Origin: Streptomyces huasconensis
GTDB taxonomy: Bacteria; Actinomycetota; Actinomycetes; Streptomycetales; Streptomycetaceae
DNA: 48,507 bases
Direction of reading: 5' to 3'
Assembly: GCA_004010275.1 (NCBI GenBank)
Contig: RBWT01000041.1
Location: 1 to 48,507, forward strand
Of this stretch, positions 1 to 10,270 are shown piece by piece (position 1 is the first letter of the stretch; each line of letters starts with the position of its first letter). The notes below the pieces were generated by a model. That model was not told where the DNA came from, searched no databases, and was given only the letters and a program-made list of their open reading frames with translations. The position numbers and the translations under genes were made by a program.

Positions 1-296
1 GGTTCCGGTGTCGGCGGGAGCCGGTGGCAGAGCGGGCGGAGCCGGGGCCGGGGCGCCGCCCGTGGCGCCCGGTTCGGCGGGTTCCAACAGCTCCTTGACG
101 AGGGCGATCCCGGCCACGGCCACGTCCTGCGGGCGCGCCCGGCCCTCGGTCGGGACGGGCGTGTGCGCCGGTCGGTGGTCTCCGGGTGCGGCGGTGCCAC
201 GCACACCGGGGGCAGTTCCTCGGTGTCGTCCTCCGATTCGCGCGCCTCGTCGGGGCGGTGCATCCCCTCTTCGTCTCCCCTGTTCGCGGCTGCCAT
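1..296 (-). pseudogene. Partial unknown acidic protein, frameshifted, runs off left edge
   Basis: On the minus strand an ATG at 296 opens an acidic start (MAAANRGDEEGMHRPDEA, then ESEDDTEELPPV). Further in, a different frame gives a convincing continuation, QDVAVAGIALVKELLEP, followed by an Ala/Pro-rich tail that leaves the window. The two stretches lie in different frames, so a single-base indel is likely between about 150 and 200. I do not recognise the family. The protein would be small, hydrophilic and without a signal peptide or membrane segment. Both the gene and its frameshift are inferred from residue composition only. Confidence 0.4.
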
Positions 297-580
297 GGTG
301 CTTCGCTCCGTCTCCGGTCTCCGGCGTCATCGGGCGCGCGGTGTCGCGCCCGTCCGCGGTCGCGGCGCGGTCCGTGACCCACCGGCCCCGGCGTATGTCG
401 TGGTGGCGATGTGTCGTTGCGGCGATGCGTCGAGGTGGCGGGGCCACGGCCGATGATCTTGCGCCTGCAACGAGAGCCTCACAGATCCCCCCGCGCGCCG
501 GGTCCGCTGAAGGTCCGCAACCGCCGGGACTTCCGGCCCTCTTGACCGGCCCCGGCCGGCTGCGGACGGCGACGGGAGGC

Positions 581-604
581 GGCGGGCCCCCGGTGGGGTC
601 CGCC
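581..604 (-). terminator. Hairpin just downstream of hmp
   Basis: GGCGG (581-585) pairs with CCGCC (600-604), and the stem continues through a G-T wobble and CCCC/GGGG to a small CGGT loop. It lies 26 bp beyond the hmp stop codon, where a factor-independent terminator would be expected. No U-run is visible, which is usual in streptomycetes. Confidence 0.5.
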
Positions 605-629
605 GCTCCCGTGTCGGCGGTGGGTGGGT

Positions 630-1853
630 TCAGCTGTCGGCGTGGGCCAGCCACAGGTCAGGGCCGAAGACCTCGTAGCGGATGCGGCGGGCGGGGACGC
701 CGGCCCGGAGCAGACCGGTGCGGACGGCGCGCATGAAGGGCAGCGAGCCGCACAGGTACACGTCGGTGTCGGCGGACAGGTCGAGGTCCAGCCCCAGGCC
801 CGGGCCGTCCAGGTCCATCCGGCCCGGGCGCGCGCCGGCCTCCTCGTCCGCGCCCCGCTCGTACCAGAAGTGCGCCTGAGCGTCGGGGAGTTGGTCCACC
901 AGGCGCTTGGTGTCGGCGCGCAGGGCGTGGTCGGCCGGGCTGAGGTCGGCGTGCAGGACGCGCACCGGGCGGGACGAGCCGGTGGCGGCGAGGTGTTCGA
1001 GCATGCCGACCATCGGGGTGCAGCCGATCCCGGCGGAGACCAGCATCAGCGGAGCGTCGGCGTCGTCGAGAACCACGTCGCCGAATGGTGCGGACAGGGT
1101 GAGTTCGTCGCCGGCCCGTACAGTGCGGTGCAGTTCGTTGGAGACCTCGCCCTCGGGGGCGTCGGCCACGCTCGCCACCCGCTTGACGGTGATCCGGCGC
1201 AGCCGGTCGCCGGGGGCGTTGGACAGGCTGTACTGGCGGGTCTGGTGGATGCCGTCGGGCATCAGCACCTTGACGCTGACGTACTGGCCGGCGCGCGCCC
1301 GGGGCAGCGGGCCGCCGTCGGCCGGGCGCAGCAGGAAGGAGACCGCGTCCGGGGTCTCCTCGCGCCGCTCCACCACCGTCCAACGGCGCCACGGCGCACG
1401 CGGATCGACCCCGGCCTCGTGGTAGAGACGGGCTTCCCGCGCGATCAGTGCGCCCGCCATCAGCCAGTACACCTCGTCCCAGCCGGCGGCCACCTCCGGG
1501 GTGATCGCCTCGCCCAGGACCTCGGCGATCGCGCCGAAGAGGTACTTGTGGACGATCGTGTACTGGTCCTCGGTGACGCCGAGCGCGGCGTGCTTGTGCG
1601 CGATCCGCGACAGCAGGGCGTCCGGGTGGGCGTCGGGATCGGCCAGCAGCGCCTTGGCGAACGCGGCGATGGAGCCGGCCAGTGCCTGGCTCTGCTCGCC
1701 GCTGGCCTGGTTGCCGCGGTTGAACAGCCCGTCCAGCAGCTCGGGCCGCGCGGCGAACATGGCGGTGTAGAAGCGGCCCGTGATCTCGTTCAGGGCCGCG
1801 TCGACGGCGGGCAGGGTGGCGCGGACAACGGCGGCCGAGTCGGACGACAGCAT
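630..1853 (-). CDS. hmp: Flavohemoprotein, nitric oxide dioxygenase
   Basis: A complete 407-residue cytosolic flavohemoglobin, the usual length for Hmp. The N-terminal globin domain (about 1-140) has the AHKHAALGV segment that holds the proximal heme histidine, His88, followed by the conserved EDQYTIV. The FAD domain has RQYSLSN. The NAD(P)H domain has SAGIGCTPM, YLCGSLPFM and a YEVFGP end. Known role of the family: NO + O2 + NAD(P)H to nitrate, which detoxifies NO. I chose the ATG at 1853 because GGGGAG stands five bases upstream and the globin domain begins there. A longer in-frame extension upstream has no domain. A palindrome 39 bp upstream may be an operator. The divergent neighbour is a decayed GAF sensor. 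Confidence 0.95.
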   Translation of the reverse strand: MLSSDSAAVVRATLPAVDAALNEITGRFYTAMFAARPELLDGLFNRGNQASGEQSQALAGSIAAFAKALLADPDAHPDALLSRIAHKHAALGVTEDQYTIVHKYLFGAIAEVLGEAITPEVAAGWDEVYWLMAGALIAREARLYHEAGVDPRAPWRRWTVVERREETPDAVSFLLRPADGGPLPRARAGQYVSVKVLMPDGIHQTRQYSLSNAPGDRLRRITVKRVASVADAPEGEVSNELHRTVRAGDELTLSAPFGDVVLDDADAPLMLVSAGIGCTPMVGMLEHLAATGSSRPVRVLHADLSPADHALRADTKRLVDQLPDAQAHFWYERGADEEAGARPGRMDLDGPGLGLDLDLSADTDVYLCGSLPFMRAVRTGLLRAGVPARRIRYEVFGPDLWLAHADS

Positions 1854-1891
1854 GGGTCTCCCCGGGGTGATGGGAACGTGGGTGAGCGTCG

Positions 1892-1907
1892 ACAGAAGCG
1901 TTTCTGT
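1892..1907. promoter_or_regulatory. Palindrome in the hmp promoter region
   Basis: Perfect inverted repeat ACAGAA-N4-TTCTGT, 39 bp upstream of the hmp start. Its position suits an operator for a dimeric repressor. NsrR (Rrf2 family) commonly controls hmp in actinomycetes, but this sequence does not obviously match the published AT-rich NsrR sites, so the regulator is unassigned. Confidence 0.4.
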
Positions 1908-2082
1908 GCCGCTCGTCGCGGTGATCGCTCTGCTGATCGTGGTGCCGGGACAGGCGGCCCGGTAGGGGCGAACTTCCCTTCCGGCCAGGGCTTTCAGGCC
2001 AGGACTTTCAGGCCAGGCACGGGGCGGGCGGCGGCGTCCGGCGTGCTGGTGGTCGGGCCGCACGGAGACGAACGGAGCTGCG

Positions 2083-3010
2083 GTGGAAGAACGTACGCAG
2101 GAGCCCGGAGCCCGCACGCTGCTGGACGTCGTGCCGGCCATCGGCTCCGCCCTCGACCTGGAAGTCGTCCTGCGGCGGATCGCTCAGTCCGCGGCTGCCC
2201 TGGCGTCGACGCGGAGTACGGGGCGCTGAGCGTACTGGGCGAGGACGGCACGATCACGCAGTTCCTCACGGTCGACATACGAGGCGGACGCGGCCCGGAT
2301 CGGCCACGATCCGCGTGGCGAGGGGCTTTGGGGCCTGCTGGCCCTCGAACCGCGGCCGCTGCGCCTGGCGGGCCCGACCCGGCACCCGTCGTCCGTGGAC
2401 TCCCCGCCCCGGCCATCCGCCGCCGATGACCAGCCTCCTGGGCGTCCCGGCCCGGGTCCGCGGCCGGGTGCTCGGGAGGCTGTACCTGACCACCGCGACG
2501 CCGACGACGCGGTCCTGCGGACGCCGACCGCGGCGGGGGGTGCGGCGATCGACAACGCCCGCCCGTACGAGGACGCGCGGCTCCGGCAGCGGCGGCCGGC
2601 GGTCGGTGGTCGGCAACGAACTGACCCGCAGCCTGCTCGCCGGCGAGGAGCCGCGGCGGTCCTGGAGCGCTTCACCGGCCCCGTCCGGGAGATGTCCGGC
2701 GCCGATGTGGTGACCCTCGCGGTGCGGTCGACGGCGTCGGCGAGCTGGTCGTCGAGGCTTTCGCCGGGGACCGCGCGGACGAGGTGCGGGGGCCGGCCCT
2801 GCACCTCGTCCGCGCCGGCCGGCATAGTCTTCGCGTCCGGCGAGACGGTCATCAGCGAGGCGGCCAGCGGGGATTCGCGCGCCGAGGTCGGCAGCGCGTC
2901 GCGAGTGGAGCCGGGGCAGGCGTTCCTCGGCACGCGCGCGCACGTCCGCGGCGTCCTCCAGGTGGCGAACGCGCCGGGCGGCCCGGCCTTCTCCGACGCG
3001 GTCGTCGTTC
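2083..3010 (+). pseudogene. Decayed two-GAF sensor kinase (DevS/DosS-like), kinase part lost
   Basis: A GTG at 2083 with GGAG upstream opens TLLDVVPAIGSALDLEVVLR, a typical GAF start. The reading then hops between frames: DAEYGALSVLGEDGTITQF near 2210, SLLGVPARVRGRVLG near 2440, AAIDNARPYEDARLRQR near 2545, GNELTRSLLAGEE near 2615, then a second GAF with FASGETVISE near 2830 and HVRGVLQVANAPGGPAFSDA near 2940. In intact relatives two GAF domains precede HisKA_3 and HATPase domains. Neither follows here, and homology stops near 3010. These sensors detect O2, NO or CO through heme, so its position beside hmp suggests a former partner. The number of shifts and the missing kinase suggest real decay rather than one read error. 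Confidence 0.75.
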
Positions 3011-3215
3011 GCCCGTCTCAACTCCGCTACTCCGTTACCGCGGCAGCCCTGGTGACCCTCGTGACGTGGGGGCGCGCGCTCGGCCAGGGAGGCACATTCC
3101 TTCCGGTGGGATTTCGTCACCTCCTACCCGACACGCCCCGCTCCCCCACGCCCGCGGCCCCGCGGACGCCGGTCGGTGGCGGGTCGCGGGGCAGGGGGAC
3201 GGTGCGTGGCCGGGG

Positions 3216-4867
3216 TCAGGCGGTGTAGGTCGCCGGGCGTCCAGGTAGGTGGCGAGCACTTGGATGTCACCGATGGTGTCCGGGTCCACCGCGTACGGGT
3301 CGTCGCTCAGGACCACCAGGTCGGCGTGCTTGCCCACTTCGAGGGAGCCGACCTCGTGCTCGCTCTGGAGCTGCCACGCGGAGTCGATGGTCTCGGCGCG
3401 GATCGCCTCGTCGAGGGTGACGCGGTTCTGCGGGCCCAGGACGCGGGTGCCGGAGCGGGTGCGGCGGGTGACCGCGACCTGGATGTTGCGCAGCGGCTCC
3501 ACCGGGGTGACCGGCGAGTCGTTGTGGAAGGAGATCCGGATGCCGGCGTCCAGGGCGGCCCGGGCGTTGGCCCAGTCCTCGGCCCGCTCCCCGAACAGGC
3601 TCTCCACCAGGACGTCGCCCCAGTAGTAGATGTGGTCCACGAAGAGGCTGCAGGTGATGCCCAGTTCGGCGGCCCGCCGGTACTGCTCGCGGGTCATGGT
3701 GCCGCAGTGCTCGAAGCGGGTGCGGTGGTCCGGGCGCCCGTGCTCGTCCAGCACCTTCTCGAAGACGTCGAGCATCATGTCCACCGCCACGTCGCCGTGG
3801 ACGTGGCAGGCCAGCTGCCAGCCGTGCGGCAGGTACGCCTCGGCGATCGCGCGGGCCTGCTCCGCCGTGTAGTTGGCGCAGCCGCGGTGGTCGGGGCCCA
3901 GGCCGATGGCGGCGGTGCGGTCGTTGGTGAGGTACGGGAAGCTGGTGGCGATGTTGCCGATCCACGGGCTTCCGTCGGCCCACATCTTGATGCCTATCTG
4001 GCGGAACATGGCGTCGCCCTGGCCGGGGACGGCGTCCGTGTGCAGCTCCGCGTTGGACATCTCGTAGGCCCGGACCCGCACCCGGGCCTCCGGGCTCCGG
4101 GCGAACGCGGCGCAGACCTCCCGCATCCCGGCCTTGAGGCCGAGGTCCCCGCAGGTGGTCAGGCCACGGGCGGCGAGCACCTCGTGCTCATTGGCGAGCA
4201 GCGCGGGGGCGCGGTCAGCGGGCGGGTTCAGCGGGGTGCCGATCATCATCAGGGAGGCCGGGGCCTCGACCGCCTTCCCGGTGGGCTCGCCGTCGGCGTC
4301 GCGCTCGAAGTGGCAGCCGGCCGGGTCCGGGGTGTCGCGGGTGAGCCCGATCGCCTTGATGGCCAGGGAGTTGCCCCAGGACATGTGCGCGGAGTTCTGG
4401 AGTATCGCGACCGGGTTGGCGGGGGCCAGCTCGTCCAGCCAGGCGCGGGTGGGCTCTCCGAGGCCCTCCTGGAGGAGGGTGTCCCAGCCGACGAAGGCCA
4501 GCGGCACACCGGGGTCGGCGGCGGCGACGGTCTCGTTGATCCGCGCGCGCACGGCCTCGGCGGTGGGGCAGGTCATCGGGCGGATGTCCACCACGTCGGG
4601 CCGTCGGTGGTCATGCTGACGCTCGGGTGGCCGTGCGCCTCGATGAAGCCTGGCAGCGCGGTACGGCCGCCGAGGTCGACGATGTCGGTGTCCGGGCCGC
4701 CCAGGGCGCGGATCTCGTCGCTGTCGCCGCAGGGCGATGATGCGGCCGCCGCTCACCGCGAGCGCCTCGGCCCGGGGCCGGGACGGGTCGACGGTGATCA
4801 GGTTGGCGTTGACGAAGATCCGCTCGGGTGCCTGGCCGGCGGGCTCGATCGCGGGGGTGGTGCTCAT
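3216..4867 (-). CDS. Amidohydrolase, Amidohydro_3 (YtcJ-like) family, frameshifted
   Basis: About 550 residues of a metal-dependent hydrolase with a TIM-barrel fold and unknown substrate; the family hydrolyses amides, formamides and related bonds. The start ATG at 4867 follows AGGAAGG. The N-terminus (RIFVNANLITVDPSRPRAEA) is typical. The zinc motif FIEAHGHP is readable only in another frame between about 4735 and 4605, so two compensating indels flank it. Later motifs are in frame: HVHGDVA, RFEHCGTM, FHNDSPVTP, VGSLEVGKHADLVVL. The expected end, RPTYTA and a TGA at 3216, also needs one missing base near 3228. The gene lies downstream of the MFS exporter in the same direction. It may be functional if these are assembly errors. 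Confidence 0.8.
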
Positions 4868-4946
4868 GGGGGACCTTCCTAGGGTGGTACGGGTGGTACG
4901 GGTGGGGGGAAGGGAGGCGGGCCGGGGGAGCCGGGTGCGCCAGGGG

Positions 4947-6493
4947 TCAGGCGGGTTCGTCGGTCCGCGCGCCGCCTGGGCCCGTTCGGCCCGTTCCGCC
5001 GGCTCGGCCGGTTCGGTGGCGGCCCGGTTCGTGACCGTCGTGGGGCCGTCGTCGTACCGGGGCCGCATCATCCGCCAGACGACCAGCGCGGCGACCGCGA
5101 GGAAGACGGCGACCAGCAGCATGCCGAGTCCGAAGCCGCGGGCGGCGGCGTGCTGCGGCGTACCGGAGGAGGCGGCGGTGAAGGAGTTCACCACCGGGAT
5201 GAGGCCGCCCAGGCCGAGCCCCATGCCCATCTGGCCGACCGCGGGCTTGACCGCGCCGACGGACCCGACCATCGAGGACGGCGCGGACCGCATCATCACC
5301 GCGGACTGGGGGTTCTGTGCCCAGGTGACGCCGAATCCGATCACCGTCGAGGTCGCCAGGAACAGCCACAGCGGGGTGTGTTCGGTGGTGAAGGCCATGG
5401 CCAGCAGGGCGACCGCGATGATGCCGAGACCGCTGACGAACATCGCCCGGTCGCTGATGCCCCGCCGGGTCTGGAAGGCCCCGGCCCCGAACGCACCGCC
5501 GATCGAGCCCGCGCCGAACATCGCGATCACGATCGAGGAGACGAAGGCCGACTTGCCGAGCGTCTGCTGGACCATCAGCGGGTACTGCATGGTCACCGCC
5601 GCGTTGCCGAGGTTGAAGACCACCCCGACCACGATCGCCGCGACGAACGGGCGGGAGGCGAACAGCTCCATCGGGAAGGCCGGTTCGTCCACCCGCCGCT
5701 CCCAGACGGCGAACAGGCCGAACAGCACCACCGAGGCCGCCAGCAGCCCCAGTGTGACCGGCGACAGCCAGCCGTGCGCACTGACCTGGCTGAACCCTTC
5801 GATCAGGCAGATCAGCGCCAGGGCCGCGAGCAGCACCCCGACCGTGTCGAAGCGGCGCGCCTTCTCGGCCCGACTGTCCGGCACCGTCAGGTACGCCCAG
5901 GCGGTGGCGATCAGGCCGATCACCGGGATGACGAGGTAGCCGATCCGCCAGCTGAAGTGCGTGACCAGCAGACCACCGCCGATACAGGCGACCACGATCA
6001 TGATGCCCTGCACACCGAGCCAGATCCCGAACGCCCGGGGCAGCTCGCGCGGGTGGAACAGCAAGGGGATGATCGCCAGACTCATGCCGAAGGCGGCCGC
6101 CGTCCCGATACCGGTGACGATGCGTCCGATGAGGAAGACGGCGCCGTTGCCCGCCAGGGCGGTCACCAGGCAGCCGACGACCGCGGCGAGCGCGCCGGCC
6201 AGCAGGACCTTGCGGCGTCCGCGCAGGTCGCCCAGGGACCCGGTGCCCAGCATCGAGGCCGCCAACAGCAGCGTGGCGATACTGGCCGCCAGCGTCATCG
6301 TTCCGGAGCTCATGCCCAGGCCCTCGGCGGCCCGCGGCAGGGCGGTGGAGTTCAGGCTCGGGTCGACCATCTGGATCGTGGAGACCGCGCTGACTCCCAG
6401 GAGGGCCGCCTCCCGCCGCCGCGGATTGCGCAGCATCCGGGGCGACCAGTTCTGCGGCACCGGTGGGTCGGTGGGAACCGCGGGACCAGGCAT
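4947..6493 (-). CDS. MFS drug/metabolite exporter (DHA2-type), probable C-terminal frameshift
   Basis: An inner-membrane major facilitator protein of about 515 residues with a probable 14-helix DHA2 plan. Motif A is seen as GSLGDLRGRRKVLLAG, with RIVTGIGTAAAFG after it. Many hydrophobic helices follow, ending near RMMRPRYDD. The ATG at 6493 has GAGGAG upstream. As written, the frame has no stop and runs straight through the start of the amidohydrolase, which would fuse the two proteins. Shifting one base near 4965 gives a natural end, RTDEPA and TGA at 4947, 80 bp before the amidohydrolase start. I take that as the true end. Substrate unknown; it probably exports or imports the compound handled by the hydrolase. 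Confidence 0.8.
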
Positions 6494-6893
6494 TGTCGGT
6501 CATCTCCTCTACGGGGTACGCCCGTTCCCGGTGCCGCGCGGTGGGCGGCGTTCTCCGGGCCGGCGGAGTGCCTCCGTGTGGTGTGCCTCCAGACTGGGCC
6601 GCCCGGGCCGACGGAATTCCCGGCGAAAGTCCCACCCCGCGGACCGGTGCCGACGGTCTGCCGGGGCGGGGCCGGACCCCGTGGCCACGCGGCCAGCCGC
6701 CGCCGCCCGCGAACCGCACCGGAGGCGGTGCCGCACCGCCCCGGACGGCCGCCGGTGGCCACGCGTCCAGGACGGATGGCCCGCCCCGGAGACCGGCCGC
6801 ACGTCCCGAAACCGGCGGGACGGAAGACTCTGGGTGATTCCCGTCACCGGGCGGCGGCACCGCGGCACGCGCACCGGCCGAAATAATGGGGAC
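6494..6893. promoter_or_regulatory. 400-bp divergent intergenic region
   Basis: Lies between the exporter/amidohydrolase pair (leftward) and the PucR-type regulator (rightward), so it must hold both promoters. I see no convincing gene and no strong palindrome that I could call an operator. Confidence 0.4.
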
Positions 6894-8392
6894 ATGGCGG
6901 TACAGACACTGCAATTACTGGCGAATCTCTCCCCGCAGGCCCGTCTGATGGTCGGCGCCTGGGGCGTGGAACGGCGGGTGACCGGCCTGACCGACCTGCG
7001 CGGACGCTCCCTGACGGAACCGGAGCCGCTGCCGACCGGACACGCCGTGACCCTGGACGCCGCGGCCATCCCGGCCGGCCGGGACGCGCAGCGCGCCCTG
7101 GTCGCCCGCAGCGCCACGTACCGCTCGCGGTCGTCCAGGTGGCCGATGCCGCCCAGCCCGTCCCCATCGGTTTCCTCGCCCTGGCCGAGCAGTACGAGGT
7201 GCCGGTGGTGCGCTGGCTCCCGGCGCACGGCCAGGACCCGGCGGCCGAGCTCCATGCCGCGCTGCGCCGCGTCCGGCCGGCTGTCCCGGAGCTGGGTGCC
7301 TGGGCCCGCGCGCTGGCCACCGAACTCGACGCGCACGTCCACGTCCTCGACGCCGAGCTGCGACCCCTGGCCGGACACCCCGACGCGGGTGGTTCGCTAC
7401 TCGCTCGGCTGCGCGGCGAACTGCCGCCCGCCGTCGGCCACGACCCGATGTTCCGCACGGTGCTGGACTCCGGCGGCGCGCGGGTCCGGGTGCGGTCCAT
7501 CGCCGTCGGCGGCGGTGTCCGGGCGGTGCTGCTGGTGACCGGCCGCCCCCTGGACACGGCCCGTCTTGAGCGCCTGGACCGCGCCGCGGCCGAGCTCGCC
7601 GACCACTTCAACCGGGGCCGCCCGCCCGCCCCGCACGAACTGCTCATGCTCCAGGCGGGGATACGGCTGCTGGCCGGCCACGCGCTGCGGAGCGGTGTGT
7701 GGAGCAAGGTCGTCGAGGAGTTCCGGCTCCCGCAGGCAGGCCCGTACGCGATGCTGGTGCTCACCGGTGCCTCGCCCACGCTGCTCGGCGCGGCGCTGGA
7801 GGAGTGCTGGGGCCTGGGGCGCTGGGTGACGCCGTGTGAGGTTCCCGAGGGGATGCTGCTGGTGGCCCGCGCCGAGGTCTTCCTGGACGCCCGCACCCTG
7901 GTCGACGGGCTGGCCGGCCACCTCGCCCGCCCCGTGCACGCGGGCCTGGCCTCCCTCCAGCACCGCTCCGAACTGGGCGTCGCCTACGAACAGGCCCGGA
8001 CCGCCGCCCGCCAGGCCGTTCGCCGACAGGTTCCCCTGGTGACCCACGGCGAACTGGAATGGCGGGACCTGGTACCGGCGACCATCGACCTGGCCGGGGT
8101 GGCGCTGCTGCGCGCGCGCCTGCTGGAGACCCTGGAGACGGCGCCCGGCGGCGACGTCCTGCTGACGACGCTGCGCACCTGGGTCCGTGAGGAATACCGC
8201 AACGACCGCACCGCCGCGGCCCTGGGCGTGCACCGCCACACCCTCAACAACCGGCTGCGCCGCTGCGAGCGGCTCCTCGGCGCGCCGCTGCACGCCCCGG
8301 ACGCGTCCTTCGGCCTCTGGCTGCTCTTCCACGATGATGCGGACCCGGACGAAGGCGGGGAAGAGGGCGGTGCTCGGCGCGGCCCGGGGTGA
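6894..8392 (+). CDS. PucR/CdaR-type transcriptional regulator (one frameshift)
   Basis: About 500 residues. The ATG at 6894 follows GGGGA and opens AVQTLQLLANLSPQARLM. Near 7123 one missing or extra base shifts the frame; the repaired reading gives LAVVQVADAAQPVPIGFLA and continues open to the TGA at 8392. The C-terminal helix-turn-helix (HTH_30) is clear: TWVREEYRNDRTAAALGVHR, then HTLNNRLRRCERLLGAPL. Known members are transcription regulators of catabolic genes. It is divergent from the exporter/amidohydrolase pair, which is its most likely target (inference). The ligand cannot be told from the sequence. Confidence 0.85.
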
Positions 8393-8520
8393 GGTAAGGC
8401 GGGGAAGAGGGCGGTGCGCGGTGCGGCCCGGGGTGAGGTGCGGGCGGGCCGGGGAGGCCGGGCGCGGGGGCCGTTCGCGGTTCGGGACGCGTGGGTGGGG
8501 GGCGGGAACGCGGCGCCTCC

Positions 8521-8542
8521 GCCACCCCGTTCCCGGGGTGGC
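8521..8542. terminator. Bidirectional terminator hairpin
   Basis: GCCACCCCG (8521-8529) and CGGGGTGGC (8534-8542) form a perfect 9-bp stem with a TTCC loop. It sits between the convergent ends of the PucR regulator and the repeat-containing wall protein, so it can stop transcription from both sides. Confidence 0.65.
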
Positions 8543-8569
8543 GGGGGCCGGCAGACAGCTGCCGGGTTG

Positions 8570-10162
8570 TCAGTTGCCGTTCGTCCGGTTGGCGGCCCGG
8601 CGGCGGGTGCCGTAGGCGGTGGCGGCGACACCGCCGCGAGCGCGGCGGCGGACCGCGGCGCCGATGCCGGTCAGGCCGTCGGCACCGGTGTGCGCCGCTG
8701 AGTGCCGACCGCCTCCTGGTCCTGTCGGCCGGCCGGACCGGAGCCGGGCCGGGTGTCGCCGGCCGGGGTCCGGGTGTCGTGAGCCGGGCGACGACGTGAT
8801 CGCGGCCGCTGTGGCCCTTGGTGTCCTGGGCGTCCTTGCCGCCCTCGGAGCCCTTCCCGCCGTGGGTGTCGGTGCCGGTGTCACCGGCGTGGTCGGCCGC
8901 GGGCTCGGAGGCGTCCGGCAGCGGAACCATCCAGCCCACGACGTGGCCCTGGTACATGACGGCGTACATGCCGTCGTGGTCGGGCAGGGGCCAGAGGCCG
9001 AGGCCGTCGGTCATCGCCTTCGGGTTGTTGGCGAAGACGGGCAGGTTGTCCTTGGTGTCGATCTGGGTCAGGCCGTGCCGGTGGAGGATGTGTCCCATCT
9101 TCTGCGGGTCGGTGATCGTCGCGGCGTCCTCGTCGGCAGCCGTGCCGGAGTCGTCGCCGGTGGCCCCGGTGGTCTCCACCGGCGGAACCATCCAGCCCAC
9201 GACGTGGCCGTGGTACATGAGGGCGTACATGCCGTCGTGCTCCTCCAGCGGCCAGAGGCCGAGGCCGTCGACCAGGGCGCGTCCGTTGTAGGCGTAGACG
9301 GGGAGGTTGTCCTTGGTGTCGATCTGGGTCAGGCCGCGCTGGTGGAGGATGTGTCCCATCTTCTGCGGGTCGGTGATCGTCGCGGCGTCCTCGTCGGCAG
9401 CCGTGCCGGAGTCGTCGCCGGCCCCGGTGGTCTCCACCGGCGGGACCATCCAGCCCACGACCCGGCCCTGGAACATGACGGCGTACATGCCGTCGTGCTC
9501 TGCCAGCGGCCAGAGGCCGACGCCGTCGACCAGGGCGCGTCCGTTGTAGGCGTAGACGGGCAGGTCGTCCTTGACGTCGATCTGCACCATGCCCTGGTGG
9601 CGCAGCTTCTCCGCCACCAGGTCCACGTCGTCGCCGGCCCGCTCGGGTCCTGGGCGGCCGGGCGGGCGGGCTCGCCGGTCCCGGACCGGGGGTGGTCCGC
9701 AGGCGAGGTCCGGGTGCCGTCGGCCGTCGTGCGGTCCGACGCGCGGTCACCGCTCTTCTTGCCGGTGGTTCCGCTGTCACCGGCGGTGGCGGCGTCCTGG
9801 CCGGCGGACGGGACCGTGGCCTCGCGGCCCGTGTCGCCGGCGCCTGCGGCGTCCGTGCGGTCCTGCCCGGCCGCGTCCTTGCGGTCCTGCTTGCCGTACC
9901 CGTCCTGCTTGTTGTTCCCGGCCTGCTTGCCGTGGCCGGCCTGCGTGTCGTCCTGCCTGGCCTTGTCCTGCCCGTCCCGCTGGGCGGTGGCGTGGCCGGC
10001 CTGCGGCTCGTGGGCGTCGTCGCGGACGTCGGCGACGGCCGGAGAGCCGGAGTTGCCGTCGGCGGCCATCGCCGTGGTCGGGGCGAGGGCGAGGGCGGCG
10101 ATACCGGCGACCGCGGCGGCCTTGGCGATCGTCTTCGCGTGGGGGCGCGCGTGTTTGGCCAT
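8570..10162 (-). CDS. Secreted, probably wall-anchored protein with three ~60-residue repeats (frameshifted)
   Basis: The ATG at 10162 follows AGGA (a GTG at 10171 is also possible) and opens a signal peptide: AKHARPHAKTIAK, a hydrophobic Ala-rich core, then TTAMAADG with an AMA cleavage site. A long Gln/Asp/Gly/Lys-rich linker follows. Then come three near-identical repeats containing GLTQIDTKDNLPV, GLGLWPLEEHDGMYA and VVGWMVPP. The extreme end, readable in another frame, has HTGADGLTGIGAA, a hydrophobic patch and TAYGTRRRA before the TGA at 8570. This resembles an LPxTG/LAxTG sorting signal with a positive tail. Indels are likely near 9630, 8795 and 8600-8660. I do not recognise the repeat; a surface-binding role is only a guess. 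Confidence 0.7.
8925..9620. repeat. Three tandem direct repeats of ~260 bp
   Basis: Copies start near 8925, 9186 and 9445 and encode the three protein repeats of the wall protein. Neighbouring copies share long identical stretches, for example the block around 9111-9165 and its twin around 9372-9425. This makes the region prone to recombination and to assembly collapse. Confidence 0.85.
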
Positions 10163-10270
10163 GTGCGGCACGATCCTATTCGTCAGATTTCATCGGGTTC
10201 ATGACGATCTTGTCAGCGGCACGCACCAGCTCAAGTTGATGAAAGTCACCGGCGGACGGGACCAACGTCC

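Noticed and set aside
624..2429. 601-residue open frame on the plus strand
   Set aside because: It is antisense to the clear hmp gene and has shadow-type composition (many GVGQ/HADV/AGGE strings).
3176..4882. 568-residue open frame on the plus strand
   Set aside because: Antisense of the amidohydrolase; no motif and shadow composition.
5150..6886. 578-residue open frame on the plus strand
   Set aside because: Antisense of the MFS gene, rich in His/Asp/Arg/Gln; not a plausible protein.
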